DNA of 64,000 nucleotides from Okapia johnstoni (GCA_024291935.2 CM044311.1:28462001-28526000); one strand, 5' to 3'; shown: positions 23,241 to 35,334, counted from the first letter of the stretch. Numbers and translations: made by a program. Notes: generated by a model not told the origin, from the letters alone.

Positions 23241-24597
23241 AAGAATAAAGTGAAGAGGAAGCTGTTCAGCACTTGGTACTGCACTTGGTTTGTTCACTTT
23301 GTAATTCCAATATCTCCCACAGTGCCGTGCCCCTACAATTTGTTCAGATAGCAAATAGATAGTTTAGTACCTTGCTTTCTTGACAGTCACATTCCGATCA
23401 AGTTATGGTGACATATTCTTTTTGTTGTTGTTCAGTCATTCAGTTGCGTCTGACACTTTGAGACCCTATGAACCGCAGCACATCAGGCTTCCTATTCTTC
23501 ACCATCTCCGGAGCTTGCTCAAACTCATATCCATTGAGTTGGTGATGCCATCCAACCATCTCATCCTCTGTCATCCCTTTCTCCTTCTGCCTTCAGTCTT
23601 TCCCAGCGTCAGGGTCTTTTCCAGTGAGTCAGCTCTTCGCATCAGGTGGCTAAAGTATTGGAGCTTCAGCTTCAGCATCAGTCCTTCCAATGAATATTCA
23701 GGACTGATATCCTTTACAATTGATTCATTTCATCTCCTTGCAGTCCAAGGGACTCTGAAAAGTCTTCTCTAACACCACAGTGCAGAAGCATCAGTCCTTC
23801 GGTTCTCAGCCTTCTTTATGGTCCAACTCTCACATCCATACATGACTACTGGAAAAACCATAGCTTTGACTAGATGGACCTTTGTGGGCAGAGTAATGTC
23901 TCTTCTTTCTAATAAGCTGGCTAGGTTGGTCATAGCTTTTCTTCCCACTAGCGAGTATCTTTTAATTTCATGGTTGCAGTCATTCTCCCCAGTGATTTTG
24001 GAATCCAAGGTAAGAAAGTCTGTCACTGTTTCCATTGTTTCCCCTTCTATTTGCCATGAAGTGATGGGACCGATGCCATGATCTTCGTTATTTGAATGTT
24101 GAGTTTTAAGCTGGCCTTTTCACTCTCCTTTCACTTTCATCAAGAGGCTCTTTAGTCCTGTTCACTTTATGCCATAAGGGAGGTGTCATCTGCATATCTG
24201 AGGTTATTGATAATTTCTTCCACCAGTCTTGTTTCCAGCATGTGATTCATCCAGCCCTGCTGGCATTTCTCATGATGTACTCTGCATATAAGTTAAATAA
24301 GCACGGTGACAATATACAGTCTTGACCTACTCCTTTCCCAATTTGGAACCAGTCTGTTGTTCCATGTCCAGTTCTAACTGTTGCTTCTTGACCTGTATGC
24401 AGATTTCTCAGGAAGCTGGTAAGGTGGTCTGGTTTTCCCATGTCTTTAAGACTTTTCCACAGTTTGTTGTGATCCTCACAGTCAGAGGCTTTAGCATAGT
24501 CAATAAAGCTGAAATAGATATTTTTCTGGAACCGTCTTGCTTTTTCTATGATCCAACAGATGTTGGCAATTTGATCTCTGGTTCCTCTGCCTTTTCT

Positions 24598-24701
24598 TTT
24601 TTTTTTTTTTCTCTTTTTTTATTTTATTTTATTATTTTTTTTTAATTTATTTTAGTTGGGGGCTAATTACTTTACAATATTGTAGTAGTTTCTAAACTAC
24701 T
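24598..24701 (-). mobile_element. Bovine-type L1 3' end nested in BovB
   Basis: A 104-bp insertion: an interrupted T tract (poly(A) complement) followed by 'ttagttgggggctaattac' and 'tttacaatattgtag', the 3' terminus of the ruminant L1. It is flanked by a perfect 10-bp duplication, tgccttttct, at 24588-24597 and 24702-24711. Removing one copy and the insert restores continuous BovB sequence. The final 15 bp (about 24687-24701) do not match the L1 I know and may be filler. Confidence 0.93.
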
Positions 24702-24919
24702 TGCCTTTTCTAAATCAAGCTTGAATATTTGGAAGTTCTCGGTTCATGTACTATTGAAGCCTAGCTTGGAAAATTTTGAGCATTATTTTGTCTCACTTGC
24801 ATGTGAGACAAGTGCAATTGTGTGCGAGTTTGAACATTCTTTGGCATTGCCTTTCTTTGGCGTTGAAATGAAAACTGACTTTCCCAGTCCTGTGGCCACT
24901 GCTGAGTTTTCCAGATTTG

Positions 24920-25522
24920 CTAGCATATTGAGTGCAGCACTTTCACAGCATCATCTTTTAGGATTTGAAAAAGCTCAACTGGAATTCCATCACCTCCACT
25001 AGCTTTGTTCTTAGTGATGCTTTCTAAGGCCCACTTGACTTCACATTCCAGGATGTCTGGCTCTAGGTGAGTGATCACACCATCGTGATTATCTGGGTCG
25101 TGAAGATCTTTTTTATACAGGTCTTCTGTGTATTCTTGCCACCTCTTCTTAATATCTTCTGCTTCTGTTAGGTCCATACCATTTCTGTCCTTTGTTGAGC
25201 CCATCTTTGCATGAAATGTTCCCTTGGTATCTCTAATTTTCTTGAAGAGATCTCTAGTCTTTCCCAATCTGTTGTTTTCCTCTATTTCTTTGCATTGATC
25301 ACTAAGGAAGGCTTTCTTATCTCTCCTTGCTATTCTTTGGAACTCTGCATTCAGATGGGAATATCTTTCCTTTTCTCCTTTGCCTTTTGCTTCTCTTCTT
25401 TTCCCAGCTATTTGTAAGGCCTCCTCAGACAGCCATTTTGCTTTTTTTGCATTTCTTTTCCATGGGGATTTTCTTGATCCCTGTCTCCTGTACAATGTCA
25501 TGAACCTCTGTCCATAGTTCAT
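24920..25522 (-). pseudogene. BovB reverse transcriptase ORF fragment
   Basis: A 200-codon open segment of the BovB polyprotein on the minus strand. It covers the linker after the endonuclease and the start of the reverse transcriptase domain: residues about 25-45 K-K-A-K-W-L-S-E-E-A-L-Q-I-A, a Lys/Arg-rich middle, then K-N-K-A-S-G-G-D-G-I-P-V-E-L, the conserved RT region near residues 170-185. The first 23 or so residues are out of the ancestral frame because of the homopolymer shift at 25442-25448. The end is a nonsense change. In an active element this protein nicks DNA and copies the element's RNA at the target; here it is a broken fragment of a LINE, not a host gene. Confidence 0.93.
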
Positions 25523-25972
25523 CAGGCACTCTGTCTATCAGATCTAGCCCCTTATATCTATTTGTCACTTCCACTGTATAATCATAAGGGATTTGATTTA
25601 GGTCATACCTGAATGGTCTAGTGGTTTTCCCTACTTTCTTTAATTTGAGTCTGAATTTGGCAATGAAGAGTTCATGATCTGAGCCACAGTCTGCTCCCAG
25701 TCTTGTTTTTGCTGACTGTATAGACTTTCTCCATCTTTGGCTGCAAAGAATATAATCAATCTGATTTCGGTGTTGACCATCTGGTAATGTCCATGTGTAG
25801 AGTCTTGTCTTGTGTTGTTGGAAGAGGGTGTTTGCTATTACCAGTGCATTCTCTTGGCAAAACTCTATTAGCCTTTGCCCTGCTTCATTCTGTACTCCAA
25901 GGCCAAATTTGCCTGTTACACCAGGTGTTTCCTGACTTCCTACTTTTGCATTCCAGTCCCCTATAATGAAAA

Positions 25973-26505
25973 TGTTTCCTTTGAAAACATATATTTTAAT
26001 GATTGCGTAATACTTTACAATATAATTATAAGAAAGTCATTTGAATGTTTTATTTGTTTTTTTATTCATAGGCATGCCTCCTTCCTTCATGATTTTCAAC
26101 ACATCTGGCATATTGTTTCATTGATTTGGATTTAAGGCTAATTTTTCCATTTATTCATATTCTATGATAGTTGTTGATTTTATATTATCTTTTGCTAATT
26201 TTTATTTAAGTATTCTTTTAACTTATTCTTCATGTGGTCATAAGTTTAGCTCAGAAAGGTTATAATAATGCTTTAATAGATAAAACAATTCTAGTATGTG
26301 GCAAAATTTAAACATGAACTGTGGGTACTGAATAGTTTCCTCTCTACGTGGAAGAATGTAGACTCATGAACTTTATGTACTATTATCAAGTGTTTTGCAC
26401 TATCTGAATTGAGATTATGGGAAGTGAGTAGTAGTAGAAGAAAGTCCGGAATTATGTTCCAGAGAACTGTCAAGGCCTTGTCTTGTTTGCAAGTAAAATA
26501 TAACA
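25973..26505. other. Unassigned AT-rich sequence
   Basis: No recognisable family or gene. The frame at 25875-26135 starts in the BovB and runs on by chance. Confidence 0.5.
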
Positions 26506-26745
26506 GGGTTTGGATTCCATTTTGAAGTTCTTACTAGTTTTGTAATTTGGGGTAACTTAAACTCAGTTTCCTCATCTATAAAATGAGGATTATAATCATC
26601 TTCTCATAGGAAAGTGAAGTCGCTCAGTCATGTCTGACTCTTTACGATCCTATGGACTGTAGCCTACCAGGGTCCTCCATCTCATAGGGTTGTATATAAA
26701 GAGTTTAGTGCAGTACTTGATGTTTAGTAACTGCCCAGTAAATGA
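26506..26745 (+). repeat. MIR SINE, split by a short Bov-A
   Basis: Left part to 26610 has 'ctcagtttcctcatctataa' then 'aatgaggattataatcatc'. The right part resumes 'tctcatagggttgtatataa' and ends with 'agtaactgcccagtaaatg'. Continuous MIR apart from the insertion. Confidence 0.85.
26611..26679 (-). repeat. 69-bp Bov-A fragment with 9-bp target duplication
   Basis: Only the 3' end of Bov-A is present, in antisense (aaagtgaagtcgctcagtca to 'accagggtcctcca'). The perfect duplication tctcatagg is at 26602-26610 and 26680-26688, so this is a genuine, strongly 5'-truncated insertion and not a deletion product. Confidence 0.94.
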
Positions 26746-27344
26746 GAGCTATCTTTACCTTCTGTTGAGTCTCTCATAGTCCTGGGAGTGCTGGTGAGAG
26801 TGGTAGCAAAGCCTCTGAAGATGTTTACTTTTATTCTTGTCAAGAATTGGTCATATTCTTCAGTGAATATGGCTGTTTCGAGACTGTTTCTTGTCTGCCC
26901 ATGTGCCAAAAAAGATATGGCCCAAAGGGTGGTATTCTAAAGTAAATTAAGTCAGACATTTTGTCATTAACTTATATTTATTGCACTCAAAAGTATAGTT
27001 ATAATTACTTTCTTTTCCAACTTGAAAGATAAAACAGTTTTTTTTTTTTTTTTTCTTTTTTAAGGAAAGAAAGAAATGCAACTAAAATTGAACAGTTATA
27101 ACGTTGACCAGGGGCAGGATAGAGTTGTCTTGGGTGTAGCTTCTGAGTTGGTGGACTGGGAATTTAGGGAATTTGAAAGGCCTCTGGCATATTCTAATAG
27201 GAATACTAAATTGATTGTAAATATGGTTATTTTTAAGTTCAAGTATAAAGCACTGCCTTATAAATTATCAGAAGTGGTTATTCCTGACTCTCTCAGAATT
27301 CCTATCAGAATTTATACTCAAGGTCTAATTTGAGTCCAGGATTT
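26746..27344. other. Unassigned AT-rich sequence
   Basis: No recognisable family. T tract at 27038-27054. The frame at 27076-27333 follows it but has no start context or homology I can see. Confidence 0.45.
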
Positions 27345-27500
27345 ATCATTTGGGGCAGAACACTTAACCAGCCCTGCCCTGCACACTCTTTCTCCTCCGT
27401 AAAAATGGGATGAGGCCCCCCTGCTTGTTTCACTGAGTTTCGAATATTCAGTGAGGTCATGTCCATGAAAGCGCTTTGTAACTGCCGTGACACCCGTTCA
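27345..27500 (+). repeat. MIR SINE fragment
   Basis: Diverged MIR in sense: 'gcagaacacttaaccag', 'tctcctccgtaaaaatggg', 'cagtgaggtcatgtccatg', then 'aaagcgctttgtaactgcc'. Confidence 0.65.
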
Positions 27501-27659
27501 TCCTGTCAGACCTGCCCTTTTCTCACTCTTGTTTGGTAGGTCACTGGTGAGGGTGACATGATAACCCAGAAATCTGTACTGTACACTACCTCCTACGAGT
27601 GTTTGCTTTATACACACACAAGGCATTAGACAGTGGTAGACTGTTGATATTTCATCCTT

Positions 27660-28075
27660 TAACTTGTTTTATTTATTATAAGAGTAATACACATTTATTG
27701 TGAAGAAACTAGAAAATACAGATAAGGAAAAAGAAAAAATAAAAGAAGAATAACTACTATAAATAATAATTACTATAAAATAAAATATTAAAAATTACTA
27801 TAAAAAAAAGAATAATTACTATATTTATTTTTGTATAATTTTAAAACAAAAATTCAGTTACACAGAACATAACGTTTCCTGTTTTATCACAATATATAAT
27901 ATTGTATATTATTCCCTGAAACTTAATTCCCTTATATAATATTTTCGTGGCTATGTAGTATGTAATGACATGCTTATGGCTAAATATGTGTACATATCCT
28001 CTATTTTTTTTTTTCTCATTAGGAAAAATTGTATACTTGGAATTGCTACATCAAGGGGCATACAACATTTTAAGA
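27660..28075 (-). repeat. L1ME-like LINE 3' fragment
   Basis: 'ttataagagtaatacacatt', 'tgtgaagaaactagaaaata' and later 'tggaattgctacatcaagg' fit an old L1 3' region. An A-rich expansion lies inside, at 27751-27823. Confidence 0.55.
27751..27823. repeat. Degenerate AATTACTATAAA tandem tract
   Basis: Four imperfect copies of AATTACTATAAA, separated by A/T filler of variable length. Probably arose from the A-rich part of the host LINE fragment. Confidence 0.7.
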
Positions 28076-28079
28076 AATA

Positions 28080-28600
28080 CAAGTTTTTAGCTTCATTGAA
28101 ATGTAATTGACATAAAATAAGCTGCACATATTTAAGGTATACAATTTGATAAATTTTGACATATGTGTACACCCATTAATTCAGCACCACAATTAAGATC
28201 ATGCTTTTTTGTAATCCTACCTTCTTATAACTTTTCACAACTATTCCCAGGCAACCACTGGTCTGTTTACTCTCCCTGTTGATTAATTTGCATCTACTAC
28301 ATTTTTATGCTTACAGAATCACGCACTATGTATTCCTTTTTGTCTGGGTTCCTGTACTCAGCACAGTTATTTTGAAATTCATTAATGTTGTTTGTATCAA
28401 CAGTATATCATTTTTTGTTGTGGAGTGCTGAGTAGTAAATGTTCCATTGTATGGATATACCATAATTCATTCACCTATTGATGGGAATTTGAGTTGTTTC
28501 CAGTTTTTGGCTATTAAAAAAAAAATTACTGTGGACATTGGTGTAGAAGTCTTTCTGTATACATAAAATATTTGGTATTTATTACCAGATTTTTGCTGGG
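28080..28600 (-). repeat. L1M LINE 3' region, antisense
   Basis: Clear antisense L1 3' pattern: 'cattgaaatgtaattgacat', 'aaccactggtctgtttactc', 'ttccattgtatggatatacc', 'attgatgggaatttgagttg' and 'tccagtttttggctatta'. Confidence 0.88.
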
Positions 28601-31600
28601 AAGGTTACATAGGTAATATATTGAAACAGACAAAGCTTAATATGAAACTAGCAATTTTTTTTTCTTTTTAAGAAACTTTGGAAATATATCTTTGGGAGGA
28701 TTTAGAATTTTTAGATGTAACTTTATTGGATTAATTTGATAGAAATTTGAAATTAACAGGTTACTAAGTGCTTCTTAGCAACTATCAACCTTTTTCACAG
28801 TTTATTTTCTTGAATCATCTACTTGTATCATGTAAATGTATTGTCTAAGAAGCAAAAATCTGTTGCTTGCCTTTAGTGAGAAATTAGTATTTCATAAACA
28901 ACTCATATTTCTCTGTGAAATGACTCTATTGAACTTGAACAAGAAAAGATACTAAGAAAAGTTTACAGAACTTCACAAAAGATTCTCCAGAATCTGGTTT
29001 GGAATAGATGCCAAACTCTTTTTTTCCTCTTCCTAAGATACTCTCTAGATTGAAGGAGGAGCGGGAATCTGAAGACTCCAAATGACATCAGAGTTACTTT
29101 TCAGCAGCCTTCTCAATTTCCTCTCTCAGAAAGCAGAGACTCCAGCCTTGGAGATGGACGGTGAGAACATTTTTCCTGAGTTCTTAAGCTTAATCATTGT
29201 GACTTCAGTATATTTCAGACAGTCCTTTCTTAGTTATAAATGAGCTTATAATTACCAGATTTGTATTTTGTGCTTTATCTATGCAAATAACTTTATTTTG
29301 CAATGTGTGTGTGTGTTTAATTGAAAAGGATATGATCTTATAACTAAGGAACTTACAGGAAAAGAATAAATATAGGTAAATAAGTATCATCAAACAATAG
29401 GAAGTGGTTAAATGCCATGAGAAAGACACAGACAACATTCTTGAGAATTCAGAGGTGTAGATTACTTCTGGAGAAAGTGATTGAGATGCTTGAAAGAAGA
29501 ACAGCATTTACATTAATGATACTTTTGTTTTTTTACCAGAAAAAAACAAAAATTATTTGTTTTTTTTAACCAGAAACCAGGGAGAATGGACAGTTAATAG
29601 AAAACCTAAAATAGCAACCTGATTTCAGATAAAAAGTTAATTATCATTTGAAGGAAAAATAGAAGTATGTTTGGTTATTGTGGGTTTATTATAGTATAAG
29701 TCAGTGATTACTTTTTGCATTATATAAAATGGTTACCTCTTCCAAGGCAGATAGTAGTATTTCAGCATTTCTGAGAAGTGATTTAAAAATCTGATTAAAT
29801 TATCATGAGTAGATGGGCAGTGCTGCAGAAAGCGGTAAGTGAGTAGCTAATTCTACCTGGACTTACCTACTTGTTTTCTAGTATAGCTACAACCTAAATG
29901 AATTTGTCATGTCTTACATTCTTGGACCTTATGCTGCTTATACATGAACAGAAGAACTATAAGTAAACAGGGAAAAGGCACAGTGAATGATTATTGTGGA
30001 CATAATTAGTTGTGAAGAGTTCAGCTAACTGAAAACTCTGTTTTGGAAGAGGGATAGCAGATAGATTATCCTAAATTCATGGCATTTTACGGACCATAAT
30101 GTTTCAGTAGGGGGATGGCAACTTTGAGCCAGATTTGTTTTCTACCTGTAGGCATCATATGGTTGACACAGTGATAATACTAACTCCTTTTTCTTCACTG
30201 TTCTAATTATGTTCAGAAAATCTAGTGATGAGGTTTTTCTTTCAATTATTCTACTTCTCTTTTATTTTAATTACTGTGTGTATTCTTTCTTATAATTTAG
30301 GCAAGAAAATCTTTAAAACATTATACTTATTAAAAACACTAAAATTATTAGTGATTATTGGTTGCTAGTCATTTTTTCACCTATTCACTTACCTTTTTCC
30401 TCAACCTAACTTTTATTTATAAATATTAAAAGTTCTTTTACTCAGTTATAATTATGTGTTGAATCTGTTTGATAGTCTGAAATCTGCTCTTATATTGAAA
30501 CATAGTTGATATTAAATCCTAATTTTTGACTTTTAATTTTGTTAAAATGAAAATTCTAACGATTCATATTCTTATGACCATCAAGATATCAGTATGTCTT
30601 GTTTGTTGCTCTTAATTTGTCACCACCCTTGTGGTAAGCTCCAACCACTTTTGACAGTTGGTAAATAAATTGTTATAGCCAGATGATAAACATACATAGC
30701 CAATAAATTGTCCTTGAAAAATGACCAAATTTAGGCCTTTGTTCCAGATAGGAGATAGATTATTTAGAATACACGGTGAACAACTTTCAAAGCAATTTAA
30801 TTTGAATTATTAGTGGTTATCTCTGTTATTTATGTATGTTTTTAAATATTTAAGATTTTAAAAGTGAGTATGTTAAGTGTATTGTTTCTATAATGTGTCG
30901 CTTTGAACAGTTTCTCCTTTTGAATGAGGAACTCATGGCCAAATAAATTTGGGAGAAGTTGAATCATATTATAAAATACCTATTCACTAGGCTTTCCATT
31001 AGCCAGTGGCCTATCAGTCTCCAATAGGAAAAGCTTGAATATATCTAGTATATGACAGAATAGATTGAAGACTCTGAACTAATATATTAATGTTTCATAA
31101 GGTTTTACTATGGTTTGTCTGTAATACAGCTCCACTTTGAAACCAGTCACGTTATATTTTTAAGTATAGGAATGTCCTGAATAAGAAGTCAAAGAGGATG
31201 ATTAGGAAAAAAGGAAAAGTATTTAATTAATAATATTGTAAACCGTATGAAACAGAAGTGTTTATAAAGCTTCTTAGTGTCTTAGACCAAGATCTCACCC
31301 CTGTATTTTAAAGGGCTCCATGTATTTTATGTGCTCTGTTCATCTTAGTGTGTAACATATATAAGCTAATTTTGATAAACACTGGTAATATAAAAGTTAA
31401 TATCTTGGGTAGAAGTGGATTATTGGCCATAGCTCAGTTTAGCTTAAAACACTTGAATATACTCGTTTTCTAGGTGGAGTTTTATTGTTTCATCTCATGA
31501 TTTCTCATTGGGAAAGGTGCTTTTTTGTACATTATTTTTTTCCTAGTTTGGTTGAATTGTTGATGACTTCTGTTAATTTCAACAGATGTCTAAAGTGTTA

Positions 31601-32763
31601 AAAACTTTTTTGTCGTATGTAGTATCTATATGAAGAAACAAAAATGTGAGCCAGTAATGTAGCTGATTCTAACAGTTTGGGTTACCAGGTTGGAAGTGAG
31701 GCTAATTGTCAACATGGGAAATCTTCCCTGAACTTTATAAAGCTTTCTATAACTTTATATAACTCCTTAAAGTAGGATTTTTAAGAAATAATGCTTTTAA
31801 AAAGGATTTAAACTTCTACACAAAGGTTTCAGTGAGAAACCTTTGTACTTGTTATTGGTGACATCAAGATCAGAATCTGGGTGAGTCATTGGGGTTGATT
31901 GAGTTTCATTGCCATAAACTAACTTGGCTATCTCACTTATGCTTCCCTGGTTTTGTGGATGACCTGGGCAAGAAAATTTGGATGTTCCACTCAAATAAAC
32001 CGTTATTAGTTTACAGTGTAGCTTCCACCCAACTGTTAGTTTCCTTTCCCACGGCCAGCATTTTGGTTCAGAGTTCTTTCCTCATCTGGGGCTCCTCTGC
32101 GGCTAAGCCTCCATACTGATGTCTTTGCTCCACTCTGCTCTGTTACTTCTTTGATCAAAGTAATTCAGTTATGCCAGTAGCAAAATGACCATAAAAAAAT
32201 AGCAAGACTTCTTCAGTCAATTCTGATTTACCATTACAATGGGAAATATTCATATAATTAACATTTTTATGAAATTTGATGTCTATAAAAATTGATTTTC
32301 CATAAGTGTTTTTTTTACTTAATACTTTAGTTGATATCACTAACATTATTTTAGGAGGAAAATTCCCACTATACCGAGCCTCTGTGTCAACTAAGATTTT
32401 TTTCCCTCTTTGAAAGGTTTCAAATGAATTAATTAAAATAATTTAAAAATATGTTGATTTAAGTGTCAATTCACTTTCTCTTCTTACACAGATCCTGTTT
32501 GTTTTTTTTTTTCAATTAACTGTTGAATCTGATATTTTCTTCGATTCTCTGGTACATTTTGCCCTGCAACCATGTGGCCTGTGGTTTGCATATCTGAAAT
32601 TGGTGTGATTCTGACAGTAGAGCTTATTATGTACTTTATTTAGATAATTAGAATTTCTCCATTCTAGATTAGAGCTACACTAGTAATTTTCAAACCCTAT
32701 TTGTTTTCTTTTTTGCATTTACTTTTACAGAAATTGTTGATAGTACAGTCTGTGCAAGCTTCT
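28601..32763. other. Unassigned AT-rich sequence, 4.1 kb
   Basis: No young SINE or BovB in this interval and no convincing gene. At 29049-29160 a stretch has an acceptor-like left edge and a strong donor-like right edge (GACG|GTGAGA) but contains stops in all frames from the natural acceptor. The interval 31800-32120 is of mixed composition with short open frames on both strands and no recognised homology. Confidence 0.4.
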
Positions 32764-32982
32764 GCATACTAAGTCACTCAGTCATTGTCTGACTCTGTGT
32801 GACCCCATAGACTGTAGCCTGCCAGGCTCCTCTGTCCATGGGATTCTCCAGGCCAGAATACTAGAATGGGTTGCCATGCCCTTCTCCAAGGGATCTTCCT
32901 TACCCAGGGATTGAACCCACGTCTCTTATGTTTCCTGCATTGGCAAGTGGGTTCTTTACCACTAGCACCATCTGGGAAGCCA
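32764..32982 (-). repeat. Bov-tA SINE, antisense, with 11-bp target duplication
   Basis: Full-length unit ending in the head complement 'accatctgggaagcca'. The perfect duplication tgcaagcttct is at 32753-32763 and 32983-32993. Confidence 0.96.
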
Positions 32983-33270
32983 TGCAAGCTTCTAGCTTGA
33001 AGCTTTTATTTCCTGCTGTTGCTACCCTTCATCCCCACAATCTTGCAGCCTGTGTGCTAAGCTTCTCAAAATATTTGTGGGGGAGTAACTAGTTTTTGTT
33101 TGGTTGTTTTCACTTCATTATGTTAGTAACTTACTTTTACTGTGCTTTTAAAAACCTTCTATCTAAGGCAGATTGAAAATTAAGAAACATACAACGAATT
33201 ATACATCCAAATCTTTCATCATTAAACTCAAAAGAGAGCAAATTACTTTGTCAAATTGTATGAAAGTTTA

Positions 33271-33402
33271 GATCCCCTCGAGGAGGAAATGGCAACCCAC
33301 TCCAGTATTCTTGCCTGAAAAATTCCAAGGACAGGGGAGCCTGGCCTGCAGTAGTCCATGGGGTTGCAAAGAGTTGGACATGACTGAGCAACTGAGCACA
33401 GA
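33271..33402 (+). repeat. Bov-A SINE, 5'-truncated
   Basis: Sense, from 'gatcccctcgaggaggaaat' to 'catgactgagcaactgagc'. Lacks the tRNA-like head. Opposite in orientation to the SINE 288 bp upstream. Confidence 0.9.
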
Positions 33403-33479
33403 ATTACTTGTAATTTTTGTTCTTTAAGTGAATTACCTAGTTTCTGGAACACACTGTACTGCTCTGCTGCCCTGCTCAG

Positions 33480-33800
33480 ACTGATGCTCCTCCCACTTTT
33501 AGGATGCTTTTAGCTTCTTTTCTAATTGCCAAAGCCTTACTTGTGTTAGAGTCAATTTGCATACCACCTCTGTGGAGTGTCTTCACTAAAACAGAGCTGT
33601 TTCCTGCCTTTTCATCCCATCTTCTTCCCAAGAATTTGCCTTTCCATGCTTTTTACACTTTGTTCATGCCTTCTCTTATAGTAGTATCTCATTATGTCAC
33701 TGATTATACTTTTTTCTGGCCATATTGTGGGTCCACTAAAGGCTGGTCTATCACTTAGTTACTATTCTATCTTCAGCTCTCAACATAGCAGCTTCTTTAT
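33480..33800 (+). repeat. L2-like LINE fragment, weak
   Basis: C/T-rich sequence whose order ('gcataccacctctgtggagtg', trimmed, and 'ttcatgccttctcttatag') loosely resembles sense L2. The call is by general pattern only. Overlapping frames at 33504-33758 and 33694-33978 are not convincing genes. Confidence 0.35.
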
Positions 33801-34069
33801 AAATATATGTGTAGTCATTGCTTCATGTAAATTCAGAATAGCAGTGACTATCCCAAGATGGGAGATATTTCATATCCCCTGTAGTCTTTTTAAAAGGTCA
33901 TCCATTTATTTTTCCCCTAGTGTTTTGGAAGCATTTCTGCACAGAGAACAGTGTTTATCAGTCACAGTTATAATGTAAATTCTTGAAAATTAGAAAGTAG
34001 AGATTTCATTTGAAGATTAAAACCAAGATTGTGCTTCTCAAGAAGTACTTCTTTGCTTTAGTAAACCAG

Positions 34070-34419
34070 CAGCAGTTTTCAAACTTCTTGCCTCAGGACC
34101 CTTTTGTACTCTTAAAATATTGAGGGACCCCAGAGAGTTTTTGTTTAGAGGGTCATATCAACCAATATTTACCATATTAGAAATTTTAAACTGAGAAAAA
34201 TTTTAAAACACAAGATTACACAGTATGCATTCCAGGAGTCGTCGACAGAGTGCTACACATCCCGTAGCCCTAGACAGCTCCACTGTCAACTTAGAAGAGA
34301 TGAGACAAGAAAGCAGATAATAGTTTAGTGTTATGAAAGTAGTATTGACTTCACGGGCCTCCTGAATGCATCGTGCATGGGTTGCCTTTGAGTCCCTGGA
34401 CCACACTTGGGAACTGCTG
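34070..34419. mobile_element. hAT-type DNA transposon relic, 350 bp
   Basis: The ends are inverted repeats: 'cagcagttttcaaactt' at the left and 'cacttgggaactgctg' at the right, the form typical of hAT/Charlie-type elements (cagnggttctcaaac). The interior, 'cttgcctcaggaccc', 'attgagggaccccagagag' and 'agtccctggaccac', matches a common non-autonomous mammalian family whose exact name I will not assert. A perfect 8-bp target duplication is not evident. Confidence 0.8.
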
Positions 34420-35334
34420 CTTTACAAGAATTCACCTTAACTGCCAGCAGAATATTCTGTGTTTTTTATTTTGATCATGTTGTAACCTAGCTTTTGTGTT
34501 TATAGATTAATAAATTGTTGGATTTTTTTTTTTTAAGTATCTGCAAGGTCTATCATGTTACCCACTCTTCTATTAATGTCTAGACATAGAATGTGCTGGA
34601 GCTTATTACCAGTGTTGGCTTGGCAGCTGTAAGAAGGAGATGCTTACTCAAGGAGAAGTCATTTTATTTGTGGATACTCAGTAAGGTCATTCCTAGTTAC
34701 GCCCTGTCAGTACCCTGACTTTTACATGCTAGCCCTTTTTATGACTAATGAACTTCCAAATACTTCTTCTGTGATGATTCTCCTTACTCCAGAGGGCTTG
34801 GAGGTTTGGTCATTTTCCTATTTCACAAAGTAAAGTTTATATCATTTTCAGTGGAGTGGGAAGTCTTCCCTTCGAGTTCTTTCCTTCTTCTCTCCTTTGT
34901 TTGACCTTCCCCTCCACTTGCCTCAACATGATCCCCGATGCTGGCTCTCCTTTTCTGGGAGTACAGTCTGCTCTCTGGCAGATAGTGACTTGGCCCTAGT
35001 GACTCCTGTTCTTTGTCACTCTCTACCCTCTTACCTTGGCTGATACTCTGTTAAATTCTTTCTGAGGTCTTAGCAGGACAGTCAGTCTCCTAGAGTATTT
35101 GACGACTCTCTTCAAATTAAAAGGGGACTGGGTCTTCCAGGAGTGTCCTGGGTGTGCATTGTATATACCTGTCAGCTGCATGGGAGCACCAAGATGGCCG
35201 CTCGTTCAGACTCCTGTTAATTCACTGACAGCCCTGTTCTGTTTACTCATCAGTCTTTTTATTGTGTGTTGGTGTCATCGTGTGAGCTGTAATTTGGGGC
35301 TTTATCTTTATGAGTGACAAACTAGAAGCACAAA
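34420..35334. other. Unassigned sequence
   Basis: Unique-looking, moderately C/T-rich between 34740 and 35330. No family recognised. Confidence 0.45.

Larger units (their letters stand above)
23421..25972 (-). mobile_element. BovB (RTE) LINE, 2.5 kb, endonuclease plus reverse transcriptase remains
   Basis: Longest BovB here; from the 3' end (ttgttgttgttcagtcattc) to within the endonuclease, so about the first fifth of a typical 3.2-kb element is missing. On the minus strand the endonuclease part is open, without a Met, from about 25970 to 25425 and shows G-D-W-N-A-K, H-R-N-Q-I-D-Y-I and the S-D-H-E-L motif. A seven-T run at 25442-25448 (six in the usual sequence) shifts the frame; the reverse transcriptase part then stays open to 24920, ending at a TAG where the family normally has Gln. 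Later pieces keep Y-A-D-D (24185-24196) and the fragments 24247-24441 and 23769-24035. An L1 insertion at 24598-24701 breaks the RT region. Imperfect flanks acatattctt (23411-23420) and acatatattt (25987-25996) may be the target duplication. Inactive relic. Confidence 0.96.

Noticed and set aside
29049..29160. Stretch with acceptor-like left edge and strong GACG|GTGAGA donor
   Set aside because: From the natural acceptor all three frames contain stops. It would work only as a non-coding or first exon with an ATG at 29154, for which there is no other support.
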